A stretch of DNA of 38,393 nt from NCBI GenBank assembly GCA_009936775.1, contig JAACDW010000016.1, forward strand, positions 1 to 38,393. Direction: 5' to 3'. Under the pieces are notes generated by a model. It saw nothing but the letters and a program-made list of their open reading frames with translations. It searched no databases and was not told where the DNA came from. This document shows positions 1-9,069 of this stretch, in pieces. The translations under genes were made by a program, and so were the position numbers. How positions within the stretch are numbered: position 1 is the first letter of the stretch; every line of letters starts with the position of its first letter. The stretch comes from Pseudomonadota bacterium. GTDB lineage: Bacteria; Pseudomonadota; Gammaproteobacteria; Pseudomonadales; Azotimanducaceae.

Positions 1-1067
1 ATGGCGGCTTCGATCAGCACCTGTGATCTGGCGGTGTCGAGGCGCTGCACAATGCTGAGAATTTCGCTCATCGCGGTAGGATCTGCCCTGACTACAATAG
101 CGTTCAGGCTGGTATCGGGCTGAATGGTGACGGCATTGGCCTTGCCCGAGCTGGAGCCGCCCTCGCCTCGACCCACGAGGCTGTTAAGAATGCCTGCAAT
201 GTTTTCGGCATCACCATGATTCAACATAACTACCTGAGTGGCATCGTTAGTCGTGGTCGGTTGGTCGAGTTTTTCAATGATTTGCAACAGTTCAGCAATC
301 GAGTTTTGTTGGCCGCGAAGCACTAGCGTATTATTACGCTCGTTGGCAATAATCTGAATGCGCTGGGGGCCTTGGGCGTTTGCCCCCAACTGGTCGGGGG
401 CAACTTTTTGCAATATGTCTACCACGTTGCCCACCCAAGCGTCCTTGAGTGTAACCATAACAATATCGTTAGTTTGTGCTACATCAATGTCGGCGATAAT
501 GTTCTTCAGTCTTTCTATGTTATCAGCATGATCGGAAAGAATGATGACATTGGGTTGGCTCACACTGCCAATGTGGCCGTACTGGGGAATTAAGGGCCGC
601 AGTATCTTCAGCAGATCCTCAGACTTGACGTTTTGAACTGCGATGATCTCGGTGACCAGTTCCTCGGGGGCCGCGTCCGCTATACCACCAAGGGCGCCAG
701 GAGTTTGCTTGCCTGTGGCGCTTTGCTGGATACGGATGACGTTGCCGGATGGCACCGCAGTATAGTTTTGCAGTCGCAGCACGCTCAGAAACAGTTCGTA
801 AACGCCGTCTTTGCCCAAGGGCGTTTCAGACACCACATTCACCTGTCCCTTAAGTTTGGGATCGATGACAAAGGTCTTACCCGTAATTTTTGCTACTTGG
901 GCGACAAACTCCTGTATGTCTGCGTTGCGTGTTGCCATCTGCCAAGTGTGTTCTTCGGCTGTGCTAGCACTGTTAGCCGGCGTGCTGCAAAGTGCGGCAA
1001 GGCATAGCAGCAACAGCAGCTTAGGTGCCTGCAAATTTCGGCGCTTTATCGGGGCTTCAGCAGTCAT
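1..1067 (-). CDS. gspD: Type II secretion system secretin GspD, N-terminal part (truncated by window start)
   Basis: Reverse-strand reading from ATG at 1067..1065: MTAEAPIKRRNLQAPKLLLLLCLAALCSTPANSASTAEEHTWQMATRNADIQEFVAQVAKITGKTFVIDPKLKGQVNVVSETPLGKDGVYELF..., ending in-frame at the edge with ..IVQRLDTARSQVLIEAAI, typical of GspD N-domains. Open to the window edge, so absent from the ORF track. Confidence 0.9.
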   Translation of the reverse strand, partial: MTAEAPIKRRNLQAPKLLLLLCLAALCSTPANSASTAEEHTWQMATRNADIQEFVAQVAKITGKTFVIDPKLKGQVNVVSETPLGKDGVYELFLSVLRLQNYTAVPSGNVIRIQQSATGKQTPGALGGIADAAPEELVTEIIAVQNVKSEDLLKILRPLIPQYGHIGSVSQPNVIILSDHADNIERLKNIIADIDVAQTNDIVMVTLKDAWVGNVVDILQKVAPDQLGANAQGPQRIQIIANERNNTLVLRGQQNSIAELLQIIEKLDQPTTTNDATQVVMLNHGDAENIAGILNSLVGRGEGGSSSGKANAVTIQPDTSLNAIVVRADPTAMSEILSIVQRLDTARSQVLIEAA

Positions 1068-1081
1068 TATGTACATCTCGC

Positions 1082-1954
1082 TTATTGGCGGAGGTTTGCG
1101 GGGATTCGCGTGGTAATGGTGAGGTTTTGGCCGTTGCGCAACAACTCAACGGTGACGCTGCCGGCACTGGCAAGGTTGCTTAGCGCCAGACGATCAACAT
1201 TGACGTCGCCCAGGGGGCGCCCGTTGATCGCCAGCACCACGTCACCGGGCTGCAAACCCGACTGCACCAGATAGGGGTGATTGACGCTACTGCCAATGCG
1301 ATAGCCGCCCTCGGCGCTGCGGGATACACCGATCTTATCAAGGGCGGCATCTGGATTCTGTGCCAACTGAGTGTTGAGGCTCTCAAGTACGCTCGCATCT
1401 GCGTTGAGGTTTGCTGTGTTCGCTGGTGGCACCGCCTGAGGGGCTGTGGTCGCGGTTCGGGTATTCTGTTTGACCCTAAAGTCGTACTTAAACGCCAATG
1501 CCTCGCGCACGCCAGCACGGGTCAAAATAACCCGTTCAGCTTCCACCTTACTGAGGCGTGCGTTGCCCGGGACCGAGTCACCAGCGCCATACAGCTTGCC
1601 GGGCTTGCCACGCTCGGAAATGATTGCAGTTGATTGCTCTGGATCGCTGCTTACAAATACCGCTTCTAGGGTCAGCGGCAGGCGTGTTGGCGTGGCAGGA
1701 GTTGCGGACGGGGTGTTGGCCGAAGCGCTGCTGCGACCAAACAGATCTTGGTCAAGTAGTGCCTGCAGTGCGGGCGCCGGCGGTCGTTTGTTCACACTCG
1801 CACTGGGCGCTGACGGCGCTGTTGGGCTGGAATCCTTGGTGTCCCCCATAACCACCAAAACGGTGTTAGCAATGACAAAGGCAACGGCCAGCGCGCCAAG
1901 CCATTGGATGAAGGTCAATAGCCGAGGTAACCATGTTTGGAGGTGTTGGAGCAT
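1082..1954 (-). CDS. gspC: Type II secretion system protein GspC (HR domain plus C-terminal PDZ); ORF opens to 2032 but MLQHLQTWLPRLLTF at 1954 is a better start
   Basis: N-terminal TM segment, Pro-rich linker, ALLDQDLFGRSS and LEAVFVSSDPEQSTAIISERGKPGKLYGAGDSVPGNARL (GspC HR region), PDZ-like VNHPYLVQSGLQPGDVVLAINGRPLGDVNVD; next to gspD. Confidence 0.88.
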   Translation of the reverse strand: MLQHLQTWLPRLLTFIQWLGALAVAFVIANTVLVVMGDTKDSSPTAPSAPSASVNKRPPAPALQALLDQDLFGRSSASANTPSATPATPTRLPLTLEAVFVSSDPEQSTAIISERGKPGKLYGAGDSVPGNARLSKVEAERVILTRAGVREALAFKYDFRVKQNTRTATTAPQAVPPANTANLNADASVLESLNTQLAQNPDAALDKIGVSRSAEGGYRIGSSVNHPYLVQSGLQPGDVVLAINGRPLGDVNVDRLALSNLASAGSVTVELLRNGQNLTITTRIPANLRQ

Positions 1955-2053
1955 GCACGAGTCTTTGGGTTCTGTATCGAAAGGCCATCTACAGGGATTG
2001 CGTAAGGCCATATGGTGATGGCTTAGCGCCAAATTGCTAGCCTTGAATGGCGT

Positions 2054-2803
2054 TTAGCGGCGGCTAGGGGCTAAGTTGCGTTGCACTTCAAAAATCAGTT
2101 CGTCTGCTGCCTCACTGCCAGACCATGGGTAGTTGGCAAGATCCAGCATGCCGCGACTCACTGCAAAATAGACAGTGCCGTTTTGCGCAGCGCGTAGAAT
2201 GAGCAGCGCTGCGGTGTCTGTTTCACTGCTGTAGATTTTAGCCTCCAGCTGTCCTTCGTCATTGTTTGCTAGAACTGCGCGTAGGGGCGGCATTGCCGCT
2301 TGATATTGCCGGTTAGCGAGTATGTAACGCACTGTGCCACCGCTCCACTGCAGGCTACTCGGTTGGTCCAGATGGAACTGCTTTTGCTGCACCGACAATT
2401 GAGTGTGGTTGAGCCGAAAGATGCCCGGCACAAAAAGGTCATAGCGCTGCAGCAGGGGGGCCAGCGTCGTAGCACCCAATTGGCCTTCCAGCGTGAGGCG
2501 ATGATTACCCAGATGATCGCTCAGCACAGTGCTCAGCCCCGGTTCTAAGCGGCCATGGATATTGCTGTCTTTGTCGGTGAGGTGCAGATTCAGCCGGAGT
2601 GGCCAAAACACGGTTTGCCACTGCACTTGCGCCCGCAAACCAAGACTGCTGACCAGCGTGCCGGAACCATGCCAAAGGCTACCTTGGGGTGCCACCAGAG
2701 TGAGTTGATCGCTGTCGATAAACTGCCGCAGCAGGTTTGCTGGTAGGTTTGCAAGGAGCCAGAGTAACCCCAGACCGGTGATGAGGAAGATACGCAGTTT
2801 CAT
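2054..2803 (-). CDS. gspN: Type II secretion system protein GspN
   Basis: MKLRIFLITGLGLLWLLANLPANLLRQFIDSDQLTLVAPQGSLWHGSGTL; GspN-like N-terminal TM and 'G(S/T)LWxGSG' motif; adjacent to gspC/gspD. Confidence 0.82.
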   Translation of the reverse strand: MKLRIFLITGLGLLWLLANLPANLLRQFIDSDQLTLVAPQGSLWHGSGTLVSSLGLRAQVQWQTVFWPLRLNLHLTDKDSNIHGRLEPGLSTVLSDHLGNHRLTLEGQLGATTLAPLLQRYDLFVPGIFRLNHTQLSVQQKQFHLDQPSSLQWSGGTVRYILANRQYQAAMPPLRAVLANNDEGQLEAKIYSSETDTAALLILRAAQNGTVYFAVSRGMLDLANYPWSGSEAADELIFEVQRNLAPSRR

Positions 2804-2814
2804 GCGATGGCTGC

Positions 2815-3462
2815 TTAGCGTCCAAGCAGGCGTCGGGTAATTCCCGTGTAGATGTTCGCCAAGGGCGCGAGGTCATCGACGGCTACGCACTCGTTTACCT
2901 TGTGAATTGTGGCATTGACTGGCCCCAGTTCGACTACCTCCACTAAGGCTGCGCCGTCCCCATCCCACGGTGAGATGAAGCGCCCGTCAGACGTGCCGCC
3001 TGAGGTAGACAGCTCGGTCAGTCGTCCGGTTTCGTCCTTTATCGCGTCGATTACCGCAGCGCTTAGCGCGCCCTGCTCGGTTAAGAAGGGTGGGCCGGAG
3101 AGCTGCCACTGTATGTCGAAATCCAGTTGGTGCTGCTGCAAGATGCCTTCGATGCGCTGGCGCAAACCCTGCTCTGTTTGTTCGGTGTTGAAACGGATAT
3201 TGAACAACGCAGAGAGTTCACCAGGCACCACATTGGACGCACCGGTACCGGACTGAATGTTGGAAATCTGCAGGCTAGAAGGAGGGTAGTAGGCGTTGCC
3301 AGCATCCCATACCTCATTGGCCAAGGCGGCCAAGGCTGGTGCAGCGGTGTGAATCGGATTCACTACCGACTCTGGATAGGCCACATGCCCCTGTACGCCC
3401 CTAACCGATAGTGCTGCATTCAACGAGCCCCGACGACCACAGCGCACCGTATCGCCGAGTTG
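2815..3462 (-). CDS. dapE: Succinyl-diaminopimelate desuccinylase DapE, C-terminal fragment downstream of an in-frame TAA
   Basis: [44 protein letters not shown]...[39 protein letters not shown]; same reading frame as the N-terminal fragment, separated only by TAA at 3465..3463. Confidence 0.88.
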   Translation of the reverse strand, partial: QLGDTVRCGRRGSLNAALSVRGVQGHVAYPESVVNPIHTAAPALAALANEVWDAGNAYYPPSSLQISNIQSGTGASNVVPGELSALFNIRFNTEQTEQGLRQRIEGILQQHQLDFDIQWQLSGPPFLTEQGALSAAVIDAIKDETGRLTELSTSGGTSDGRFISPWDGDGAALVEVVELGPVNATIHKVNECVAVDDLAPLANIYTGITRRLLGR

Positions 3463-3996
3463 TTAGCTGGAGCTGGGTTCGCCGACGACACAGTAAGCAG
3501 GACGAATGCCGCGCCGAGCCAGTTCGACTATCGCATGACGGGTACCGTGTATGGCTTCGCCTTCCTCGTCACTGGTAATAAGAAAACTCAGGGTACCCTG
3601 ATGCTTTGGCTGCGCGGCAACAAACTCGGTTACCGCACACAGCATGGCGGCCAAGCTCGATTTCATGTCTGCGGCGCCGCGCCCGAAGAGCATGCCGTCC
3701 TTGATCGTTGGCGCAAATGGCGGACTACTCCATGCCTCTACCGGGCCTGCCGGTACCACATCGGTATGGCCAGCAAACATCAGATGGGGTGTCCCTGCGG
3801 CAGCTGGGCTGGCAGGGTCGACACCGCGCCATGCCCATAGATTGTGAACACCGTAGGCGTTGATCTGCTCGGTAACAAAGCCGAGCTGTTGCAGCATTTC
3901 ACCAATCAACTCTTGGCAGCCAGCATCCTCTGGGGTAACCGACACCCGCCGAATCAAAGCCTTGGCGAGTTCTAAAACATCGAGTTGCGCGCTCAT
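3463..3996 (-). CDS. dapE: Succinyl-diaminopimelate desuccinylase DapE, N-terminal fragment ending at a premature TAA
   Basis: MSAQLDVLELAKALIRRVSVTPEDAGCQ...HLMFAGHTDVVPAGPVEAWSSPPFAPTIKDGMLFGRGAADMKSSLAAML...SDEEGEAIHGT...CVVGEPSSS*. M20 peptidase/DapE metal-site motifs are present. ORF track opens at TTG 3999; ATG at 3996 preferred. Confidence 0.9.
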   Translation of the reverse strand: MSAQLDVLELAKALIRRVSVTPEDAGCQELIGEMLQQLGFVTEQINAYGVHNLWAWRGVDPASPAAAGTPHLMFAGHTDVVPAGPVEAWSSPPFAPTIKDGMLFGRGAADMKSSLAAMLCAVTEFVAAQPKHQGTLSFLITSDEEGEAIHGTRHAIVELARRGIRPAYCVVGEPSSS

Positions 3997-5024
3997 CAAT
4001 TGTGCTGATGCAAGATGTCGTTGAGCTCAATGGCTTTACGATTTGTTCTGCACATGACCTGGCCGTTTAGCGAACTGCGAATAAACAACATGTCCGAGTG
4101 TCCGGCCAGTTCCCGCGCTTTTACCCGACGCACTTCCTCGCCATGTTCGTCGACTACGGTGACGGGCGTGCCGGCGGTGATGTACAGGCCCGCTTCGATA
4201 GTGCAGCGATCCCCCAGCGGGATACCAGTCCCTGCGTTGGCTCCTACCAGACATTGCTCACCAATGCTGATAACGATTTCTCCTCCTCCAGACAGCGTTC
4301 CTTGGGTGCTTGAACTGCCGCCTAAATCGGTGCCAGCACCGATGGTGACGCCCTGAGAAATACGGCCCTCCACCATATTGGGTCCCAGTGCCGCAGCATT
4401 AAAGTTGACGAAGCCCTCGTGCATTACGGTGGTACCCTCGCCTAAGTAGGCGCCCAGCCGAATGCGGCTGGCATCGGCAATGCGCACGCCGGGTGGCACG
4501 ACGTAGTTCACCATCTTGGGGAACTTATCCACGGCAAATACCTCTAAATTGAGGCCTTCGGCTCGGGCATTGAGCAGAGCCGCCGTCAACTCACTGACCT
4601 CGATAGGACCCGCAGAGGTCCAGGCGAGGTTGGGCAAGTGGGCGAAGATGCCGCCTAAATTAAGGGTGTTGGGCAGTGCCAGCCGGTGCGACAGCAGGTG
4701 TAGCTTCAAATACGCCTCTTCAGTGCTAGTGATTTCGCTGTCGGCACCCAAGCGAATAGCGATCAACTCCTGTGCGGTGGCGCTGTTGGCTTGGCCGCTT
4801 ATAAGTGCTTCTGGCACAAGCTCCGGCGCACTGTTGCGCAGAGCGGCAATTTTAGCGTCGTCCAGCTGGGTCACGCCTTCCGCCAGCGCGGCGATGGCCT
4901 CTGCGGCTGTGTCGGTTGGATGCATTACCGGTGCGGGATACAGGCAATCGAGTACCAGTCCTGCACCGTTACTGTTACGGACGCCCACTGCGAAGGCGAA
5001 TGTGGCGGTCGGTTTAGCATTCAT
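3996..5024 (-). CDS. dapD: 2,3,4,5-tetrahydropyridine-2,6-dicarboxylate N-succinyltransferase (long form, ~342 aa)
   Basis: MNAKPTATFAFAVGVRNSNGAGLVLDCLYP...PPGVRIADASRIRLGAYLGEGTTVMHEGFVNFNAAALGPNMVEGRISQGVTIGAGTDLGGSSSTQGTLSGGGE; hexapeptide-repeat DapD of the Pseudomonas-like long type. Confidence 0.95.
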   Translation of the reverse strand: MNAKPTATFAFAVGVRNSNGAGLVLDCLYPAPVMHPTDTAAEAIAALAEGVTQLDDAKIAALRNSAPELVPEALISGQANSATAQELIAIRLGADSEITSTEEAYLKLHLLSHRLALPNTLNLGGIFAHLPNLAWTSAGPIEVSELTAALLNARAEGLNLEVFAVDKFPKMVNYVVPPGVRIADASRIRLGAYLGEGTTVMHEGFVNFNAAALGPNMVEGRISQGVTIGAGTDLGGSSSTQGTLSGGGEIVISIGEQCLVGANAGTGIPLGDRCTIEAGLYITAGTPVTVVDEHGEEVRRVKARELAGHSDMLFIRSSLNGQVMCRTNRKAIELNDILHQHN

Positions 5025-5134
5025 TGCGGTTAACCCTTGGCGTTTTTTGCGAGGCGGCAGTTTACCTCGGTTATCGGCAGCATTCGAGGGTACGCGCTTT
5101 TGCTACCCAGCGGCGGTGGCACCACAAGCGGTCG

Positions 5135-6355
5135 CTACAAGGTCGCGGCAAAATCTGCCAAGCGCTGCGCTGCTATCAGACAGTCGTCGAGGCCAGCCAC
5201 CCAGGCGACACGCACGTGACCTTGGCCGGGATTGCTCGCCGCATCGTCGTCACTGACGCGACCCAAAAATGTGCCAGGCATGACGGTCACATGCTGCTGC
5301 TGCAGCAACAATTGGCTGAAACGCCGGTCGTCTATGGGCGTGCGTAACCAGTGGTAAAAGCCGCCCTCAGGCTGACGCAGGTCGTAGTGGGGCCGCAGCA
5401 CTTGGCTAACCGCAGCGAACTTTTCGCGATACAAATTACGGTTGGCGACAACATGCGCTTCGTCGCGCCATGCCAGCGTGCTGGCGTGTTGGTGATGGGC
5501 GGACATGGCGCAGCCGTGATAAGTGCGGTAACTCAAATAACGCTGCATTAACTCGCTGTCGCCAGCCACGAAGCCGCTGCGCAAACCAGGCAGATTAGAA
5601 CGCTTAGACAGACTGTGGAAACTCAAACAGCCTGCAAAAGGCCGCTTATTGTGCGCCTTTGCGACCTGCTCTGCCACGGATAACAAACTGCAGGGCACAT
5701 TGTCGTCGTCGTAATAAAGTTCGCTATAGCACTCGTCGCTGACCACAATGAAGTCGTGCTCATAGGCCAGTTCGATCAATGCCTGCATATCCGCAGCGGT
5801 CATGATTTGCCCGGTGGGGTTGCCCGGCGAACAGATATAGACCATCTCTACCGCCTGCCACTGGTCAGCTGTTACGGCACCGAAGTCCGCCCGGTAGTCA
5901 TTGGCCTCCACATTGGCAATGTACAGTGGCCGGGCACCGGCTAATAAAGCAGCCCCTTCGTAAATTTGGTAGAACGGATTGGGCATGCCCACAAGGGAAC
6001 CGGGCTGACCGCTGAGTAAGGCTTGGGCCACAGAAAGCAGGGCCTCTCTGGTGCCGTAAACGGGCAGAACCTGTGTTGCCGGGTCAATGCCGATACCGAA
6101 GCGACCCCCGAGCCACTGACTGATGGCCGAGCGCAGATCGTCATTGCCCTTGGTGGCGGGGTAGATACCGAGCTGGGTCGTCAGCGCTTGGGCGTTGGCC
6201 AAGGCCTGCACCACAAAGTCTGGTGGCGCATGTTTGGGTTCGCCAAGGGACAGAGGAATATGCGCCAGCTCACCATCGTGCTGGCAATCCTTGTGCAGTT
6301 CGCGTAGCCGCTCAAAAGGGTAGGGCTGCAAATGCTCTAACTTGGTATTCCACAC
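5135..6355 (-). CDS. dapC: Succinyldiaminopimelate transaminase
   Basis: MWNTKLEHLQPYPFERLRELHKD...SLGEPKHAPP...VYICSPGNPTGQIM...VSDECYSELY...SFHSLSKRSNLPGLRSGFVAGD (PLP aminotransferase class I/II); between glnD and dapD as in related genomes. Confidence 0.93.
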   Translation of the reverse strand: MWNTKLEHLQPYPFERLRELHKDCQHDGELAHIPLSLGEPKHAPPDFVVQALANAQALTTQLGIYPATKGNDDLRSAISQWLGGRFGIGIDPATQVLPVYGTREALLSVAQALLSGQPGSLVGMPNPFYQIYEGAALLAGARPLYIANVEANDYRADFGAVTADQWQAVEMVYICSPGNPTGQIMTAADMQALIELAYEHDFIVVSDECYSELYYDDDNVPCSLLSVAEQVAKAHNKRPFAGCLSFHSLSKRSNLPGLRSGFVAGDSELMQRYLSYRTYHGCAMSAHHQHASTLAWRDEAHVVANRNLYREKFAAVSQVLRPHYDLRQPEGGFYHWLRTPIDDRRFSQLLLQQQHVTVMPGTFLGRVSDDDAASNPGQGHVRVAWVAGLDDCLIAAQRLADFAATL

Positions 6356-6406
6356 GGCTGGTTGCTTCCTGTTGTGTTGTTGTGCGCTCGGGCCAATTCG
6401 CGCAGG

Positions 6407-7405
6407 TTATAGCGCCTGATCCAAACTTTGGCGAATGGCCTGTTCAATATCGTAGCTTTGCTGGGCGTTTTGCAAGGTTGCGCCATCTCGGCGCGCGACG
6501 AGGAACAGGTCTTCGACGCGCTCGCCCAATGTAGTAACACGCGCCGAGGTGATTTCCAGTCCGAGGTCGACGAATACTAAGGCAATAGCCGCGAGCAGGC
6601 CCGGGCGATCTGAAGCGGTTATTTTTACCAAGGCAGTCTGGCCGTCGCCCTGAGTCGTCAGACTGACACTGGCCGGTATTTTTAGCTCCTTGAGCTGGCG
6701 CGGTATGCGCATGGTTGCGCCACTGGTGATCGGCTGCGGCTGGGCCAGGGTGGTTTTGACGCGATCGACGATTGTTTGTCGCAGACTTGGGTCCAGCACC
6801 TCGCCACCGTCGCCATCGAGCACCGTGAACATGTCGAAATACTGGCCCGCCGAGGCTTTATTGACATAGGCATCGACCACTGTGAGACCAAGCTGACTAA
6901 GTGCCACCACGGTTGCCGCAAAAGTTTTGGTCTTGTCTTCGTCGAGAATGTAAATTTTGGTCGCGCCTTCGTCGGCGCCAACGGACTGGGGTTGCGATAG
7001 CGCCACAAAGGCACCTTGTTGGGGCAAGTGCGCCAGCAGACGTCTGCTCAGCTCAACAATCTCCGGCGGCGTATGACGCAGAAAAAAATCGTCGCCGAGG
7101 TCCTGCCAGATTTGCCGCAATCGCACCTTGGCCATGCCGCCAAGCTGCGGCTCTAACTGTTCTAGCGCGCTTTCCTGATAGGCGCGCACACTGGCCTGGC
7201 GGCCCAACGGTTCTTCCTCGGTGCGCAGCACCCGTCGCGCCTCAGCGTATAGGTGACGCATCAGCGTTGCGCGCCAGCCATTCCATAGGGTTGGGTTAGT
7301 GGCGTTGATGTCTGCCACGGTCAGCGCGTACAGGTAGTCGAGGCGCATTTGTGTTTTCACCTGCCGAGCAAATTCGCCCACCACCTGTGGGTCATATATG
7401 TCGCG
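6407..7405 (-). CDS. glnD: GlnD (PII uridylyltransferase / uridylyl-removing enzyme), C-terminal part after an apparent frameshift (end of HD domain and two ACT domains)
   Basis: RDIYDPQVVGEFARQVKTQMRLDYLYALTVADINATNPTLWNGWRATLMRHLY... and C-terminal ACT-like ITASDRPGLLAAIALVFVDLGLEITSARVTTLGERVEDLFLV; offset by one frame from the upstream glnD ORF. Confidence 0.9.
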   Translation of the reverse strand, partial: RDIYDPQVVGEFARQVKTQMRLDYLYALTVADINATNPTLWNGWRATLMRHLYAEARRVLRTEEEPLGRQASVRAYQESALEQLEPQLGGMAKVRLRQIWQDLGDDFFLRHTPPEIVELSRRLLAHLPQQGAFVALSQPQSVGADEGATKIYILDEDKTKTFAATVVALSQLGLTVVDAYVNKASAGQYFDMFTVLDGDGGEVLDPSLRQTIVDRVKTTLAQPQPITSGATMRIPRQLKELKIPASVSLTTQGDGQTALVKITASDRPGLLAAIALVFVDLGLEITSARVTTLGERVEDLFLVARRDGATLQNAQQSYDIEQAIRQSLDQAL

Positions 7406-9012
7406 ATTTGCGCCACCGATGACATGTACAGGTGATGCTTTACTAACCAGCAAACCAATTCCGTGTCCGCATCGTTGAGGCCATGCTGCTGGCAAAACTC
7501 GGCCGCATCCTGTGCGCCTAGCTCCGAATGGTCGCCGCCCCGACCTTTACCAATGTCATGGAACAAGCCGGCGATATACAGCAGTTCACCCTTGGGAATG
7601 TTCTTCACACAGCGATGGGCGATGGGAAAGTTTTCCTGCGCGTGGTCATAGCGGAAGCGACGCATGTTGCGGATTACCATCATGGTGTGGGCATCCACGG
7701 TATAGATGTGGAAAAGGTCGTGCTGCATTTGCCCAACAATGTCGCCAAAGGCTGGTAGGTAGCGGCCCAGTACCCCGTAACGCCGCATGCGCGTAAGTTG
7801 TGTCACAACCGTGTAGGGCGATTTGAGAATGCGCAAAAACAGACTGCAATTTTCAGGGTTGCTGCGAAAATCCTCGTCGATTAGATGCACGGCTTCGCGC
7901 AAGGCTCGAATCGCAGTCACGCGAACGCGAACGTTCTCCTCACGCTGGGCCATCAGCAGAAACATCTCTAGCATGGCCGTGGGTTGATGTTGGAAAATAT
8001 CCGGGTCGATCACATCGATACGTCCATTGACCAGACGAAACCGCTCATTAATGGGTTCTGTGGTTGGCTTTCGGCCGTCGATCACATCTTCCTGAAAGTA
8101 CTGCAGGATTATGTCATTGACCTCAGAGAGGGCCATAACGTGGCGGTAGTAGTGCTGCATAAACAGCTCCACTCCAGACTTGCTCTCGGTATCCATGAAC
8201 CCGAGGCGCTGTGATAGTTCCCGCTGGCGCGCAAAATGCAGTTGATCTTCTTTACGTCCGGCCAAGGTATGCAGCCCGTAGCGGACCCACCAGAGGAAGC
8301 GCCGACCATCGATCAACCATTGTGCTTCGGTGCTCGTAAGAACGTCTAGCCGCACCAACTCGGCCACATCCGTGGTGCCAAACTGCCGGTTGCAGATCCA
8401 CAGGGTGGTGTGGATGTCGCGCAGTCCGCCCGGCGAGGTTTTAACATTGGGTTCCAGGTTGTAATCGACGTTGTCGTAATGCCGATGGCGGGCTATTTGT
8501 TCGTCGCGCTTGGCAACAAAGAATTTCTCAATTGGCCAAACTTTGCGGTGGCTTAGCGCCTTCTGGAGGGGCTCGATTAGCGTTGCGTCGCCGGTCAAAA
8601 AACGTCGTTCAAACAGTGCTGTGGCCACGGTAATGTCGGCACGGCATTCGCTGACGCAGGTTTTGATGTTGCGTACGCTGTAACCCACCTCAACATTTAG
8701 ATCGAAAACGTCACGCAAAAATGCTTCCACGGCTTGCTGGTGGGCGTCGCCCTGTTCCGCCAGCACAAGGATATCGATGTCCGATCCCGGATGCAGTTCC
8801 GCACGACCGTAACCTCCCACCGCAAATAGTGCGCAGCCATCGGCATGCCCGAAGTGTTGCTGCCAAAGCTCGCTCAGAAGTTGATCGAAGGTGCGGGTAA
8901 GGCCACTAACCAAGTCTTCAACCGCGGCATTTTCCCAGTAACTTTGCGCCAGTGCTGCAAGGGCCTCGGCCAGCTTCGAGCGCTGGGCCAAAATTGATGC
9001 GCCAAGACTCAT
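7406..9012 (-). CDS. glnD: GlnD (PII uridylyltransferase), N-terminal part up to an apparent frameshift; its ORF continues out of frame to 7357
   Basis: FAVGGYGRAELHPGSDIDILVLAE nucleotidyltransferase motif; SPGGLRDIHTTLWICN; HD domain LLYIAGLFHDIGKGRGGDHSELGAQDAAEFCQQHGL...LVKHHLYMSSVAQ; homology ends at ~7408 and resumes in another frame. Confidence 0.92.
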
Positions 9013-9069
9013 GAAAGGGTCAGCCTTGGCTGGTTAAAGATCATCAGGCTTGGCCTCGGTGGTAACGCA

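Noticed and set aside
900-1067. Suspected frameshift near the gspD N-terminus
   Set aside because: Initial misreading; re-reading gives TGG CAG ATG GCA ACA CGC AAC GCA GAC ATA CAG GAG = WQMATRNADIQE, continuous and in frame to the window edge.
1446-2018. 190-aa plus-strand ORF antisense to gspC
   Set aside because: Low-complexity, no recognisable motif, fully antisense to a well-supported gene; typical GC-rich shadow ORF.
4516-5256. 246-aa plus-strand ORF antisense to dapD and the end of dapC
   Set aside because: Ser/Ala/Arg-rich shadow ORF opposite DapD; no family features.
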